Source: Massilia violaceinigra | GTDB taxonomy: Bacteria; Pseudomonadota; Gammaproteobacteria; Burkholderiales; Burkholderiaceae_D | NCBI RefSeq assembly: GCF_002752675.1 | Contig: NZ_CP024608.1 | Span: forward strand, 3,534,001-3,598,000 | DNA: 64,000 nucleotides | Direction: 5' to 3' | Shown here: positions 56,949 to 64,000 of the stretch, piece after piece | Layout of the letters: every line of letters begins with the position of its first letter | Numbering within the stretch: the stretch's first letter is position 1 | The notes under the pieces: generated by a model | What the model saw: only the letters and a program-made list of their open reading frames with translations | The model's database searches: none | Told to the model about the DNA's origin: nothing | Translations under genes and position numbers: made by a program

Positions 56949-59138
56949 TTAAAGTTTGGCTTTTTTGGCTGTGTTATTCGCAGCCGTGTCGAAGGTGCGC
57001 AGGCCGGCGCCGATCAGGGCCGCCGGAACGTCCAGCGCCCATGCCGCCGCCACCGCCGCCAGCACCGTTTCGGGATACCTGGCGGTGCCCGGCTTGAGCG
57101 TGGACATCTGGAACAGCACCGTTTCCTGCGCGCCGTCGCCGAGCACCACCTCCTGGCCGCGCATGAAGACCGCGCGTTCGCCGGCGGCGCGGTGCGCCAC
57201 GATCACGGGCAGTTCGGGGTCGAGCGCGTAGAAGATCACGCGGCCGTCGCACAGTTCGGCCAGCGCCGCGACACGTTCATCGGCGCCGTTGAGCACCGCC
57301 GCGCCGTCGGGCAGGATCACGTCGACCTGGGTGCGCATCACGTTGGTCATGCTGTCGGCATCCATGATGTGGAAGTCGGTCAGCGCTTCGTGGCCATCCA
57401 TGTCGGTCACCACGCCCACCGTGCATTTGTCGTAGGCCAGGCCTTCGGACAAGATCGTGCGTGCGTTGCTTTCAAAAACAGCCGCTTCGACGGTGCGGTT
57501 GATCAGCAGGCGCTGGCCGGCCTCGAACGTCATGGCGTTGTCGCCCGTGACCTGGCGCTGGTCGAGGAACAGGCCCTGGCCGCTGGCCACGCCGGTGTGC
57601 TTGCCGGTCAGGTGCACCAGGCAGCCGATCAGGCGCGCAATCAGGCTGGTGCCCCTGGTGCCGGTCACGCCGACCACCGGAATGCGCCCGCTTTCGCCAG
57701 CGGCGAACAGGTGCTCGATGATGGCCGTGCCGACCGGGCGCGCTTCGCCCTGGCCGGGTTTGAGGTGGGCCAGCAGGCCGGGACTGGCGTTCACTTCGAT
57801 GATGGCGCCGCGCTGGGTGTCGAGCGGGCGGGTGATGTCTTCGGCCACCAGGTCGATGCCGGCGATGTCCAGGCCGACGATGCGCGCGGCCAGTGCGGCG
57901 GCGTGGGCGATCGATGGGTGGACCTGGTCGGTGACGTCGATGGCGACGTTGCCGTTCGGCTGGATCAGCACTTTCTGGCCCGCCAGCGGGACCGAGTGCG
58001 CGCTCAATCCCTGGCGTTCGAGTTCGAGGATGATTTCGGCGGAGACGTCCGGTGCGACGAGGTTGAGCGGCGAATCTTCGCCGACGCCGCGGCGCGGGTC
58101 GGTGTTGATCTGGCTGTTGACCAGGGCGATGACGTCGCCCACGCCGTCGCCGGTGACCCACAGCGATTCGCCCTTGGCGGCAGCGACCATGCGCGTGCCG
58201 ACCACCAGCAGGCGGTGTTCGTCGCCAGGGATGAAGCGTTCGACGATGACGCTGGCGCTCTCGCCCTTGCGCGCGGCCAGGTGGTAGGCTTTCTCAACGT
58301 CGGCCTGGGTCATCAGGTTGAGCGAGACGCCGCGCCCGTGGTTGCCGTCGTAGGGCTTGACGACCACCGGCAGGCCGATGTCCTGCGCTTCTTCCCAGGC
58401 TTGCTCGGCGCTGCGTACCAGGCTGCCCTCGGGCACGGGCACGCCGCACGATTTGAGCAAGGTCTTGGTCAGGTCCTTGTCGCTGGCGATGCTTTCGGCA
58501 ATCGCGCTGGTGCGGTCGGTTTCGGCGGTCCAGATGCGGCGCTGGGCGGCGCCGTGGCCGAGCTGCACCAGGTTGCCGTCGGTGAGGCGGATGAACGGGA
58601 TCTTGCGCTCGGTGGCCGCTTCGACTATGTGGGCGGTGCTCGGGCCGAGGCACTGGCGGTCGACGATGTCCTTGAGCGTGGCGACGGCGGCGTCGAGGTC
58701 GAACGCGGTGTCGTCGATGGCGGCCATCAGCAGGGCGCGCCCGGTGTCGAGCGCGGCCAGGCCAACTTCTTCCTGGCGCGTGCGGAAGGCCATCTTGTAG
58801 ACCCCCAGCTGGCCGGTGGAGCGCGTCTTGCCGAAGCCGGTGCGCATGCCGGCCAGGTTTTGCAGTTCGAGAACGACATGTTCCAGGATGTGGCCGGACC
58901 AGGTGCCTTCGCGCAGGCGCTCCAAGAAGCCGCCGCGCTCGCCCACGCCGCAGCGGTGTTCGATCAGGCCGGGCAGCCAGGCGGTCAGGCGTTCGTACAG
59001 TCCGGGCAGCAGGTTCGAGGGAAAATCTTCGAGTGCGCCGATATCCAGCCACGCCTCGATGACCGGGCGATAGGTCCAGATGTTGGGTCCGCGCAGGTGG
59101 CTCACCCGCAGAACGCTGATTTCTTTCTTCTTTGTCAT
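56949..59138 (-). CDS. Cyanophycin synthetase, CphA2/CphA'-like, with degenerate Mur-ligase domain
   Basis: This 729-aa protein shares the N-terminal and ATP-grasp domains with its neighbour (VSHLRGPNIWTYRPVIEAWL; LPVVVKPYDGNHGRGVSLNL). The Mur-like domain has VTGTRGTSLIARL in place of GTNGKTT, so the P-loop Lys is missing. The C-terminal third lobe (~120 aa) is absent. Cyanobacterial CphA2 enzymes show the same losses and polymerise beta-Asp-Arg dipeptides with one active site. That activity is inferred here. It is first in the minus-strand pair and divergent from the cyanophycin-associated ABC transporter gene. Confidence 0.88.
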   Translation of the reverse strand: MTKKKEISVLRVSHLRGPNIWTYRPVIEAWLDIGALEDFPSNLLPGLYERLTAWLPGLIEHRCGVGERGGFLERLREGTWSGHILEHVVLELQNLAGMRTGFGKTRSTGQLGVYKMAFRTRQEEVGLAALDTGRALLMAAIDDTAFDLDAAVATLKDIVDRQCLGPSTAHIVEAATERKIPFIRLTDGNLVQLGHGAAQRRIWTAETDRTSAIAESIASDKDLTKTLLKSCGVPVPEGSLVRSAEQAWEEAQDIGLPVVVKPYDGNHGRGVSLNLMTQADVEKAYHLAARKGESASVIVERFIPGDEHRLLVVGTRMVAAAKGESLWVTGDGVGDVIALVNSQINTDPRRGVGEDSPLNLVAPDVSAEIILELERQGLSAHSVPLAGQKVLIQPNGNVAIDVTDQVHPSIAHAAALAARIVGLDIAGIDLVAEDITRPLDTQRGAIIEVNASPGLLAHLKPGQGEARPVGTAIIEHLFAAGESGRIPVVGVTGTRGTSLIARLIGCLVHLTGKHTGVASGQGLFLDQRQVTGDNAMTFEAGQRLLINRTVEAAVFESNARTILSEGLAYDKCTVGVVTDMDGHEALTDFHIMDADSMTNVMRTQVDVILPDGAAVLNGADERVAALAELCDGRVIFYALDPELPVIVAHRAAGERAVFMRGQEVVLGDGAQETVLFQMSTLKPGTARYPETVLAAVAAAWALDVPAALIGAGLRTFDTAANNTAKKAKL

Positions 59139-59401
59139 GTCGTTATTTCTTGATAACAGGCCTGGCGTCGTTCACGCCCCAAGACCTCGTAAGGCTTTTC
59201 AAAGCGCATCATGTTGTATACTTGCTAGAGACGAAGCTTACCGTGCTGAACCGATTTCTGCCAGTCTGGATTCCCGAACGCGTCGCGCGGGCATGCCCTG
59301 CGGCACGCTGGTACTGCATCTCCGGGAGCCCCTGCCGACGGCGCCCACGTTGAACAATTTCCGCCCGTAAATTCGTGGCCCAGAGCCGGAACCGCACTAC
59401 G

Positions 59402-61684
59402 ATGACTATAGATCCATCTGTTTCTCCTATGACGACGCCCACCGGGCCGCTTTCCCTGCCTGAACACTGGCAGGTTGACGTCGCTAAAAAACTTGCACCA
59501 GGGGAAAACGTTTTAAGTGGGGTCGAGGTTGACCTCGACGCCAAATTGCGCTTCAAAAAAGGCTTGGTGCTGGTCACCAGCCGCCGCCTGCTGGCGCGCG
59601 CGCCGGGCGAAACCGAGTGGCGCGAGTGGGGATTCCGCCCTGGATTGTCGCTCACGCACCACGATCATGCCGGTGTCGGCCATCTTCAATTGTTCGACGA
59701 GCAAGGTTTGCTGAGCTCATGGCGCTTCACCCTGGGGCAGAACCTGCACGCAATCCGCGTGCTCGACCATTTCAGCGAGCAGCGCGACAGTTTTGTCAGC
59801 GGCTTGCCGGTGCAGCTGGCCGAACAGAATGTGTGCCCGAGCTGCAAGGCGCCGCTTGAACCGGGGCAGGACGAGTGTCCGATCTGCACCAAGGTGCTGT
59901 ACACGCCGCCGTCGACCTGGACCCTGTTCCGCCTGTGGCGCTTCGCCAAGCCGTACAGCGGGCAGCTGGGGCTGGGCTTTTTCCTGATGCTCGCCAGCAC
60001 CGCGGCGCATATGATACCGCCGTATCTGACCATGCCGCTGATGGATAACGTGCTGATCCCGTTCCAGAACGGGCAGCCGGTGGACCAGAACCTGGTGTGG
60101 CTGTACATGGCCGGCCTGTTCGGCTCGGCCGTGCTGGCGTGGCTGCTGGGCTGGGGCAAGACCTATGTGCTGGCGCTGGTGTCGGAACGGATGGGCGCCG
60201 ACCTGCGCTCGGCCACCTATGAACATTTGATGAAGCTGTCGCTCGAGTATTTCGGCGGCAAGCGCACCGGCGACCTGATGTCGCGCATCGGCAGCGGCAG
60301 CGACCGCATCTGCGTGTTTTTATCCCTGCACCTGCTCGACTTCGCATCCGATGTGCTGATGATTATCATGACCGGCGTGATCCTGTGCTCGATCAATCCG
60401 ATGCTGGCCGTGATTACGCTGGTGCCGCTGCCGTTCATCGCGTGGATGATCCATATCGTGCGCGACCGCCTGCGCACCGGCTTCGAGAAAATCGACCGGG
60501 TCTGGGGCGAAGTGACCAATGTGCTGGCCGATACCATTCCCGGCGTGCGCGTGGTGAAAGCCTTTGCCCAGGAACAGCGCGAAGCGACCCGGTTCCGCGA
60601 TGCGAATAAGCATAACCTGGCCGTCAACGATAAACTCAACCGGGTCTGGTCGCTGTTTTCGCCGACCGTCTCGTTCCTGACCGAACTCGGTTTGCTGGTG
60701 GTGTGGGTATTCGGCATCTGGCTGGTATCGAACAAAAATATCACGGTCGGCGTGCTGACCTTGTTCATTACCTACAGCAGCCGGTTTTACGGCCGTCTCG
60801 ATTCGATGAGCCGCATCGTGTCGGTCACGCAGAAATCGGCGTCGGCCGCCAAGCGTATTTTCGATATCCTGGACCATGTATCGAGCGTTCCGGAACCGGC
60901 CAATCCCGTCAAGCTCGACAAGATCGAAGGGCGCATCGATTTGCGCGAAGTGGGTTTCCGTTACGGCAACCGCGCGGTCAACCGCGGTATTTCGCTCAAT
61001 ATCAAGGCGGGCGAATTCGTCGGCCTGGTGGGGCATAGCGGATCGGGCAAGAGTACCCTGGTCAATCTGATCTGCCGCTTCTACGATGTGTCGGAAGGGG
61101 CGATTCTGCTCGATGGCGTCGATATCCGTTCGTTCGCGGTGTCCGATTACCGGCAAAATATCGGGCTGGTGCTGCAGGAGCCGTTCCTGTTCTTCGGCAC
61201 CATCGCCGAAAATATCGCGTACGGCAAGCCGCATGCGACGCGCGAGGAGATCATCGCCTCGGCGCGCGCGGCGCACGCGCACGAATTCATCCTGCGCCTG
61301 CCGCAGGGCTACGATTCGATGGTCGGCGAGCGCGGGCAGGGCTTGTCGGGCGGCGAGCGCCAGCGCATTTCGATCGCGCGCGCGCTGCTGATCGATCCGC
61401 GCATCCTGATCATGGATGAAGCGACGTCTTCGGTCGATTCGGAAACCGAAAAGGAAATCCAGAAAGCGCTCGATAACCTGGTGCAGGGCCGCACCACGAT
61501 CGCCATCGCGCACCGCCTGTCGACCTTGCACCGGGCCGACCGCCTGGTGGTGCTGGACCGCGGCGTGGTGATGGAAGAGGGTAGCCACGACGAACTGATG
61601 GCGCGCGAAGGCGCCTATTTCCGGCTGTACGAAGCGCAGGCGCGCAACGTCGATACGGATATGGACGACAAGGACGGGGATTAA
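59402..61684 (+). CDS. Cyanophycin-metabolism-associated ABC transporter (fused permease-ATPase)
   Basis: The product is about 760 aa from the ATG at 59402; a GTG at 59375 and an ATG at 59429 are alternatives, with no strong ribosome site for any. An N-terminal ~140 residues precede a zinc-ribbon (CPSCKAPLEPGQDECPIC). A six-helix exporter domain follows, then the ATPase: Walker A GHSGSGKSTLVN, signature LSGGERQR, Walker B ILIMDEATSSVD, and switch IAHRLSTL. The extra N-terminal region and ribbon are not found in ordinary MsbA-type exporters. Position opposite the cphA pair and next to a DUF1854 gene matches a known cyanophycin-associated pair. Substrate unknown. Confidence 0.9.
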   Translation: MTIDPSVSPMTTPTGPLSLPEHWQVDVAKKLAPGENVLSGVEVDLDAKLRFKKGLVLVTSRRLLARAPGETEWREWGFRPGLSLTHHDHAGVGHLQLFDEQGLLSSWRFTLGQNLHAIRVLDHFSEQRDSFVSGLPVQLAEQNVCPSCKAPLEPGQDECPICTKVLYTPPSTWTLFRLWRFAKPYSGQLGLGFFLMLASTAAHMIPPYLTMPLMDNVLIPFQNGQPVDQNLVWLYMAGLFGSAVLAWLLGWGKTYVLALVSERMGADLRSATYEHLMKLSLEYFGGKRTGDLMSRIGSGSDRICVFLSLHLLDFASDVLMIIMTGVILCSINPMLAVITLVPLPFIAWMIHIVRDRLRTGFEKIDRVWGEVTNVLADTIPGVRVVKAFAQEQREATRFRDANKHNLAVNDKLNRVWSLFSPTVSFLTELGLLVVWVFGIWLVSNKNITVGVLTLFITYSSRFYGRLDSMSRIVSVTQKSASAAKRIFDILDHVSSVPEPANPVKLDKIEGRIDLREVGFRYGNRAVNRGISLNIKAGEFVGLVGHSGSGKSTLVNLICRFYDVSEGAILLDGVDIRSFAVSDYRQNIGLVLQEPFLFFGTIAENIAYGKPHATREEIIASARAAHAHEFILRLPQGYDSMVGERGQGLSGGERQRISIARALLIDPRILIMDEATSSVDSETEKEIQKALDNLVQGRTTIAIAHRLSTLHRADRLVVLDRGVVMEEGSHDELMAREGAYFRLYEAQARNVDTDMDDKDGD

Positions 61685-61687
61685 GAC

Positions 61688-62167
61688 ATGGCAAGCGCAG
61701 CAAGCTCGGTATTTACATTAAGCCGCGACAGTTTCGGCAAGCTGACACTGACGGCGGAAGACGGCGAAGTCCATTATGGCGTCTCGCCGGTGCGGGCGTT
61801 CCCGATCCAGGCGCCGGACCAGGGTATTTCGATGGTGCTGACCAACGGCAAGGAAGTCGGCTGGATCGACAATTTGGGGGCACTGCCAGCGGCAATCCGT
61901 GAATTGGTGCAAGATGAGCTCGATGGGCGCGAATTCATGCCGGTGATTCACCATATTGTCAGTGTCAGCAGTTTTGCCACGCCATGCACATGGGAAGTGA
62001 AGACCGACCGGGGCGATACCGCGTTTACGCTCAAGGGCGAAGAGGATATTCGCCGGATCGGCGATGCGTCGCTGCTGGTGGCCGATAACCACGGCATCCA
62101 GTTTCTGATCCGCGATATGTTCACCATCGACAAGCACAGCCGGAAGATTCTCGACCGGTTTTTATGA
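61688..62167 (+). CDS. DUF1854 family protein, cyanophycin-associated
   Basis: This 159-aa protein of the DUF1854 family contains YGVSPVRAFPIQAPDQGISM, GKEVGWIDNLGALP and DLGR-like end RDMFTIDKHSRKILDRFL. No membrane segment or signal is seen. It begins 3 bp after the ABC transporter stop and so is co-translated with it. The constant pairing of this family with the transporter and cyanophycin genes suggests a subunit or regulator of the transporter; its biochemical role is unknown. Confidence 0.9.
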   Translation: MASAASSVFTLSRDSFGKLTLTAEDGEVHYGVSPVRAFPIQAPDQGISMVLTNGKEVGWIDNLGALPAAIRELVQDELDGREFMPVIHHIVSVSSFATPCTWEVKTDRGDTAFTLKGEEDIRRIGDASLLVADNHGIQFLIRDMFTIDKHSRKILDRFL

Positions 62168-62188
62168 TGGCGTTTTGACGGAGATTGC

Positions 62189-62491
62189 ATGCATTATTTG
62201 TTATGTTACGACCTGGCCCCGGATTATCTCGAACGTCGCGGCCAGTACCGCAATGAGCACCTGAAACTGGCATGGGAAGCGCAGGAACGCGGTGAACTGA
62301 TCATGGGCGGGGCGTTTTCCGATCCGGCCGATATGTCGGTACTGATGTTCCAGAGCGATTCGCCGGCGGTGGTGGAGGCGTTTGCCAAAGCCGATCCGTA
62401 TCTGCTTCATGGCGTGGTGACCGGATATAAAGTCAGACAGTGGAACACGGTGGTCGGCAAGGATGCCTTTACACCGCTGCGGCCAGAGTAG
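62189..62491 (+). CDS. YciI-like protein
   Basis: This 100-aa protein of the YciI fold (dimeric ferredoxin-like) starts MHYLLCYDLAPDYLERRGQY. It contains the family His in YRNEHLKLAWEAQ and the Asp in GAFSDPADMSVLMF. It follows the DUF1854 gene by 21 bp, likely in the same transcript. Members are often of unknown function; a link to cyanophycin metabolism is only positional. Confidence 0.85.
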   Translation: MHYLLCYDLAPDYLERRGQYRNEHLKLAWEAQERGELIMGGAFSDPADMSVLMFQSDSPAVVEAFAKADPYLLHGVVTGYKVRQWNTVVGKDAFTPLRPE

Positions 62492-62495
62492 TCCC

Positions 62496-62596
62496 CGTCG
62501 TTCCCGCGCCAAGGCGGCACTCGGCGGGAACCCAAGTTATTTAAGCCGCCTATAGCTGCAGCACGAACTTGGGTTCCCGCCTTCGCGGGAACGACG
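62496..62596. repeat. Dispersed palindromic repeat, copy 3
   Basis: The arms cgtcgttcccgcg and cgcgggaacgacg pair; the left half (gccaaggcggcactcggcgg) is identical to copy 1 while the centre differs. It lies between the YciI gene and the patatin-like gene, whose ATG is 40 bp further on. Confidence 0.9.
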
Positions 62597-62636
62597 GGGT
62601 GCTTGTCGTTCGCCGTTCAACTCAACCTGTCAAGCC

Positions 62637-64000
62637 ATGCGCGCCTTCTCCGCCTCCGTCCTCCTCTTCCTCGCCGTCTTCCACTCCTCCGTCCTCGCCG
62701 CCGATCCTCCCCAGCGCCCCAAAATCGGCCTGGTGCTCTCCGGCGGCGGCGCGCGCGGCGTGGCCCACATCGGCGTGCTCAAAGTCCTCGAAGACATGCG
62801 CATCCCGGTCGATTACGTGGTCGGCACCAGCATGGGGTCGATCGTCGCCGGCGCCTACGCGATGGGCAACCGTCCGGACGATCTGGAAAAACGCATCGCC
62901 GGCGTCGAATGGAACAAGGTCCTTACCGACAGTCCGCCGCGCCTGGAACGCTCGACCTACGCCAAGGCGACCGAGCGCAAGAACATCGTCAGCGGCGAGA
63001 TCGGCTTTTCCGACGCCGAAATGCGCCTGCCGCGCGGCCTCAATTACGGCCAGCAGATCGAATTTTTCTTTCATACCCTGGCCGCCAACACCGGCGACGT
63101 CGCGCATTTCGATGAACTTGATATTCCTTTCCGCGCCGTGGCCACCGACATCGAAAACGGCAAGATGGTGGTGCTCGAACGCGGCGGCATCGCGCGCGCG
63201 ATGCGGGCCAGCATGTCGGTGCCGGGCGTGTTTGCTCCGGTCGAGATTGACGACCGCGCGCTGCTCGACGGCGGTCTGGTGCGCAACCTGCCGGTCGATG
63301 TGGTGCGCGGCATGGGCGCCGATATCGTCATCGCCGTCAATTTGGGCACGCCTTTGCTCAAGCGCGACCAGATCGTCTCGGCCTTCGGCGTGGGCCAGCA
63401 AATGCTCAACATCCTCACCGAGCAGAATGTCGAGGCGTCGCTGCGCGAACTGACGACGCGGGATGTATTGATCCTGCCGCAGCTGGGCGACTTCAGCGCG
63501 GCCGATTTTGAAAATTCCGCCAAGACCATCGACATGGGCGCCGCCGCCGCGCGCGTGGCGGCGGAGCGCCTGGCGCCGCTCGCCCTGTCGGAAGCCGACT
63601 TCCAGGCGCACCTGGCCGCGCGCGCGGCGCGCCATCCGGCCGTGGTGAAGGTCAATTCGGTGCGCATCGATACCAGACAGCTGAAACATGTCAGCGAACG
63701 GTTCATCAACCGCAAATTTTCGATCAAGCCGGGCCAGCAATTCAGTACGGCGGAACTGCACGCCAACATGAACAGCCTGTATTCGACGGGCGACTTTGAA
63801 AACGTCACGCACCGTTTCGAGCATGGTCCGGACGGGCGCACCCTGGTGATCGAGCCGGTCGAAAAACAATGGGGCCCGAATTATCTGCAGGCCGGCGTGA
63901 GATTATCGACCGACCTGGCCGGCGAAAGCGACTTTACGATCCTGCTGGCGCATCGTGGCAAATGGCTGACGCGCTCAGGGCTGGAATGGCGCAATACCGT
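62637..64000 (+). CDS. Patatin-like phospholipase with POTRA domain, probable type Vd secretion (3' partial)
   Basis: The gene runs off the right edge; 454 residues are visible. A signal peptide (MRAFSASVLLFLAVFHSSVL, then AA) precedes the patatin domain. The oxyanion loop is LSGGGARGVAHIG, the nucleophile elbow GTSMGSIVAG (GxSxG), and the catalytic Asp lies in LLDGGLVRN. A POTRA-like segment follows at residues ~340-405 (VNSVRIDTRQLKHVS), then the start of a likely beta-barrel (YLQAGVRLSTDL). This order matches PlpD-type phospholipases. It should cleave phospholipids at or outside the outer membrane. Confidence 0.88.
   Translation, partial: MRAFSASVLLFLAVFHSSVLAADPPQRPKIGLVLSGGGARGVAHIGVLKVLEDMRIPVDYVVGTSMGSIVAGAYAMGNRPDDLEKRIAGVEWNKVLTDSPPRLERSTYAKATERKNIVSGEIGFSDAEMRLPRGLNYGQQIEFFFHTLAANTGDVAHFDELDIPFRAVATDIENGKMVVLERGGIARAMRASMSVPGVFAPVEIDDRALLDGGLVRNLPVDVVRGMGADIVIAVNLGTPLLKRDQIVSAFGVGQQMLNILTEQNVEASLRELTTRDVLILPQLGDFSAADFENSAKTIDMGAAAARVAAERLAPLALSEADFQAHLAARAARHPAVVKVNSVRIDTRQLKHVSERFINRKFSIKPGQQFSTAELHANMNSLYSTGDFENVTHRFEHGPDGRTLVIEPVEKQWGPNYLQAGVRLSTDLAGESDFTILLAHRGKWLTRSGLEWRNT

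Overview
The window looks like chromosomal DNA from a betaproteobacterium of the Oxalobacteraceae (Massilia, Duganella or Janthinobacterium type). This is inferred from high G+C core genes, tandem cyanophycin synthetases with a DUF1854/ABC partner pair, a PEP-CTERM protein, giant RTX proteins, and a recurrent inverted-repeat element built on gtcgttcccgc. No tRNA, rRNA or CRISPR array was seen.

Left part (1-19.3 kb): a damaged defence island. It starts with a FtsK/HerA-like DNA translocase (5' end outside the window). It ends with a minus-strand operon of DUF4007 protein, large P-loop ATPase and PAPS-reductase-like protein, the gene set of SspBCD single-strand DNA phosphorothioation. A textbook LexA box and a second perfect palindrome lie upstream of that operon. 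Between the two parts lies an AlbA_2/Schlafen-type ATP-binding gene broken by one in-frame stop and two insertions. The first insertion is an IS66-family (single-transposase, ISBst12-like) element whose transposase gene has itself been hit by IS5, IS3 and IS66 elements. Every element has a recognisable target duplication. Removing the insertions restores both host reading frames exactly (469 and 461 codons).

Middle part (19.3-38.6 kb): a type I secretion island. It has an ABC exporter and HlyD adaptor, then A+T-rich lipoprotein genes in which a two-gene unit was duplicated and each duplicate lost a different member. Next come a class-3-lipase-like protein and a 3252-aa RTX/cadherin-like protein. 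The lipase and RTX frames are the same frame, separated only by one TAG, so the original product was probably one protein of about 3900 aa. The layout suggests a secreted lipase toxin with lipoprotein immunity or accessory proteins.

Right part (38.6-64 kb): mostly housekeeping and metabolism. It holds an IS66 remnant, a small two-gene toxin-antitoxin-like pair, ahpC-ahpF, a HAF-repeat PEP-CTERM protein, an aldehyde dehydrogenase, a TonB-dependent receptor with a pullulanase lipoprotein, and a three-gene phospholipid operon. It continues with a 201-bp inverted-repeat element, divergent cyanophycin genes (CphA1 plus a CphA2-like enzyme; ABC transporter plus DUF1854 protein plus YciI protein), and a patatin-POTRA protein cut by the right edge. 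Three copies of a ~90-100 bp palindromic repeat sit between genes here.
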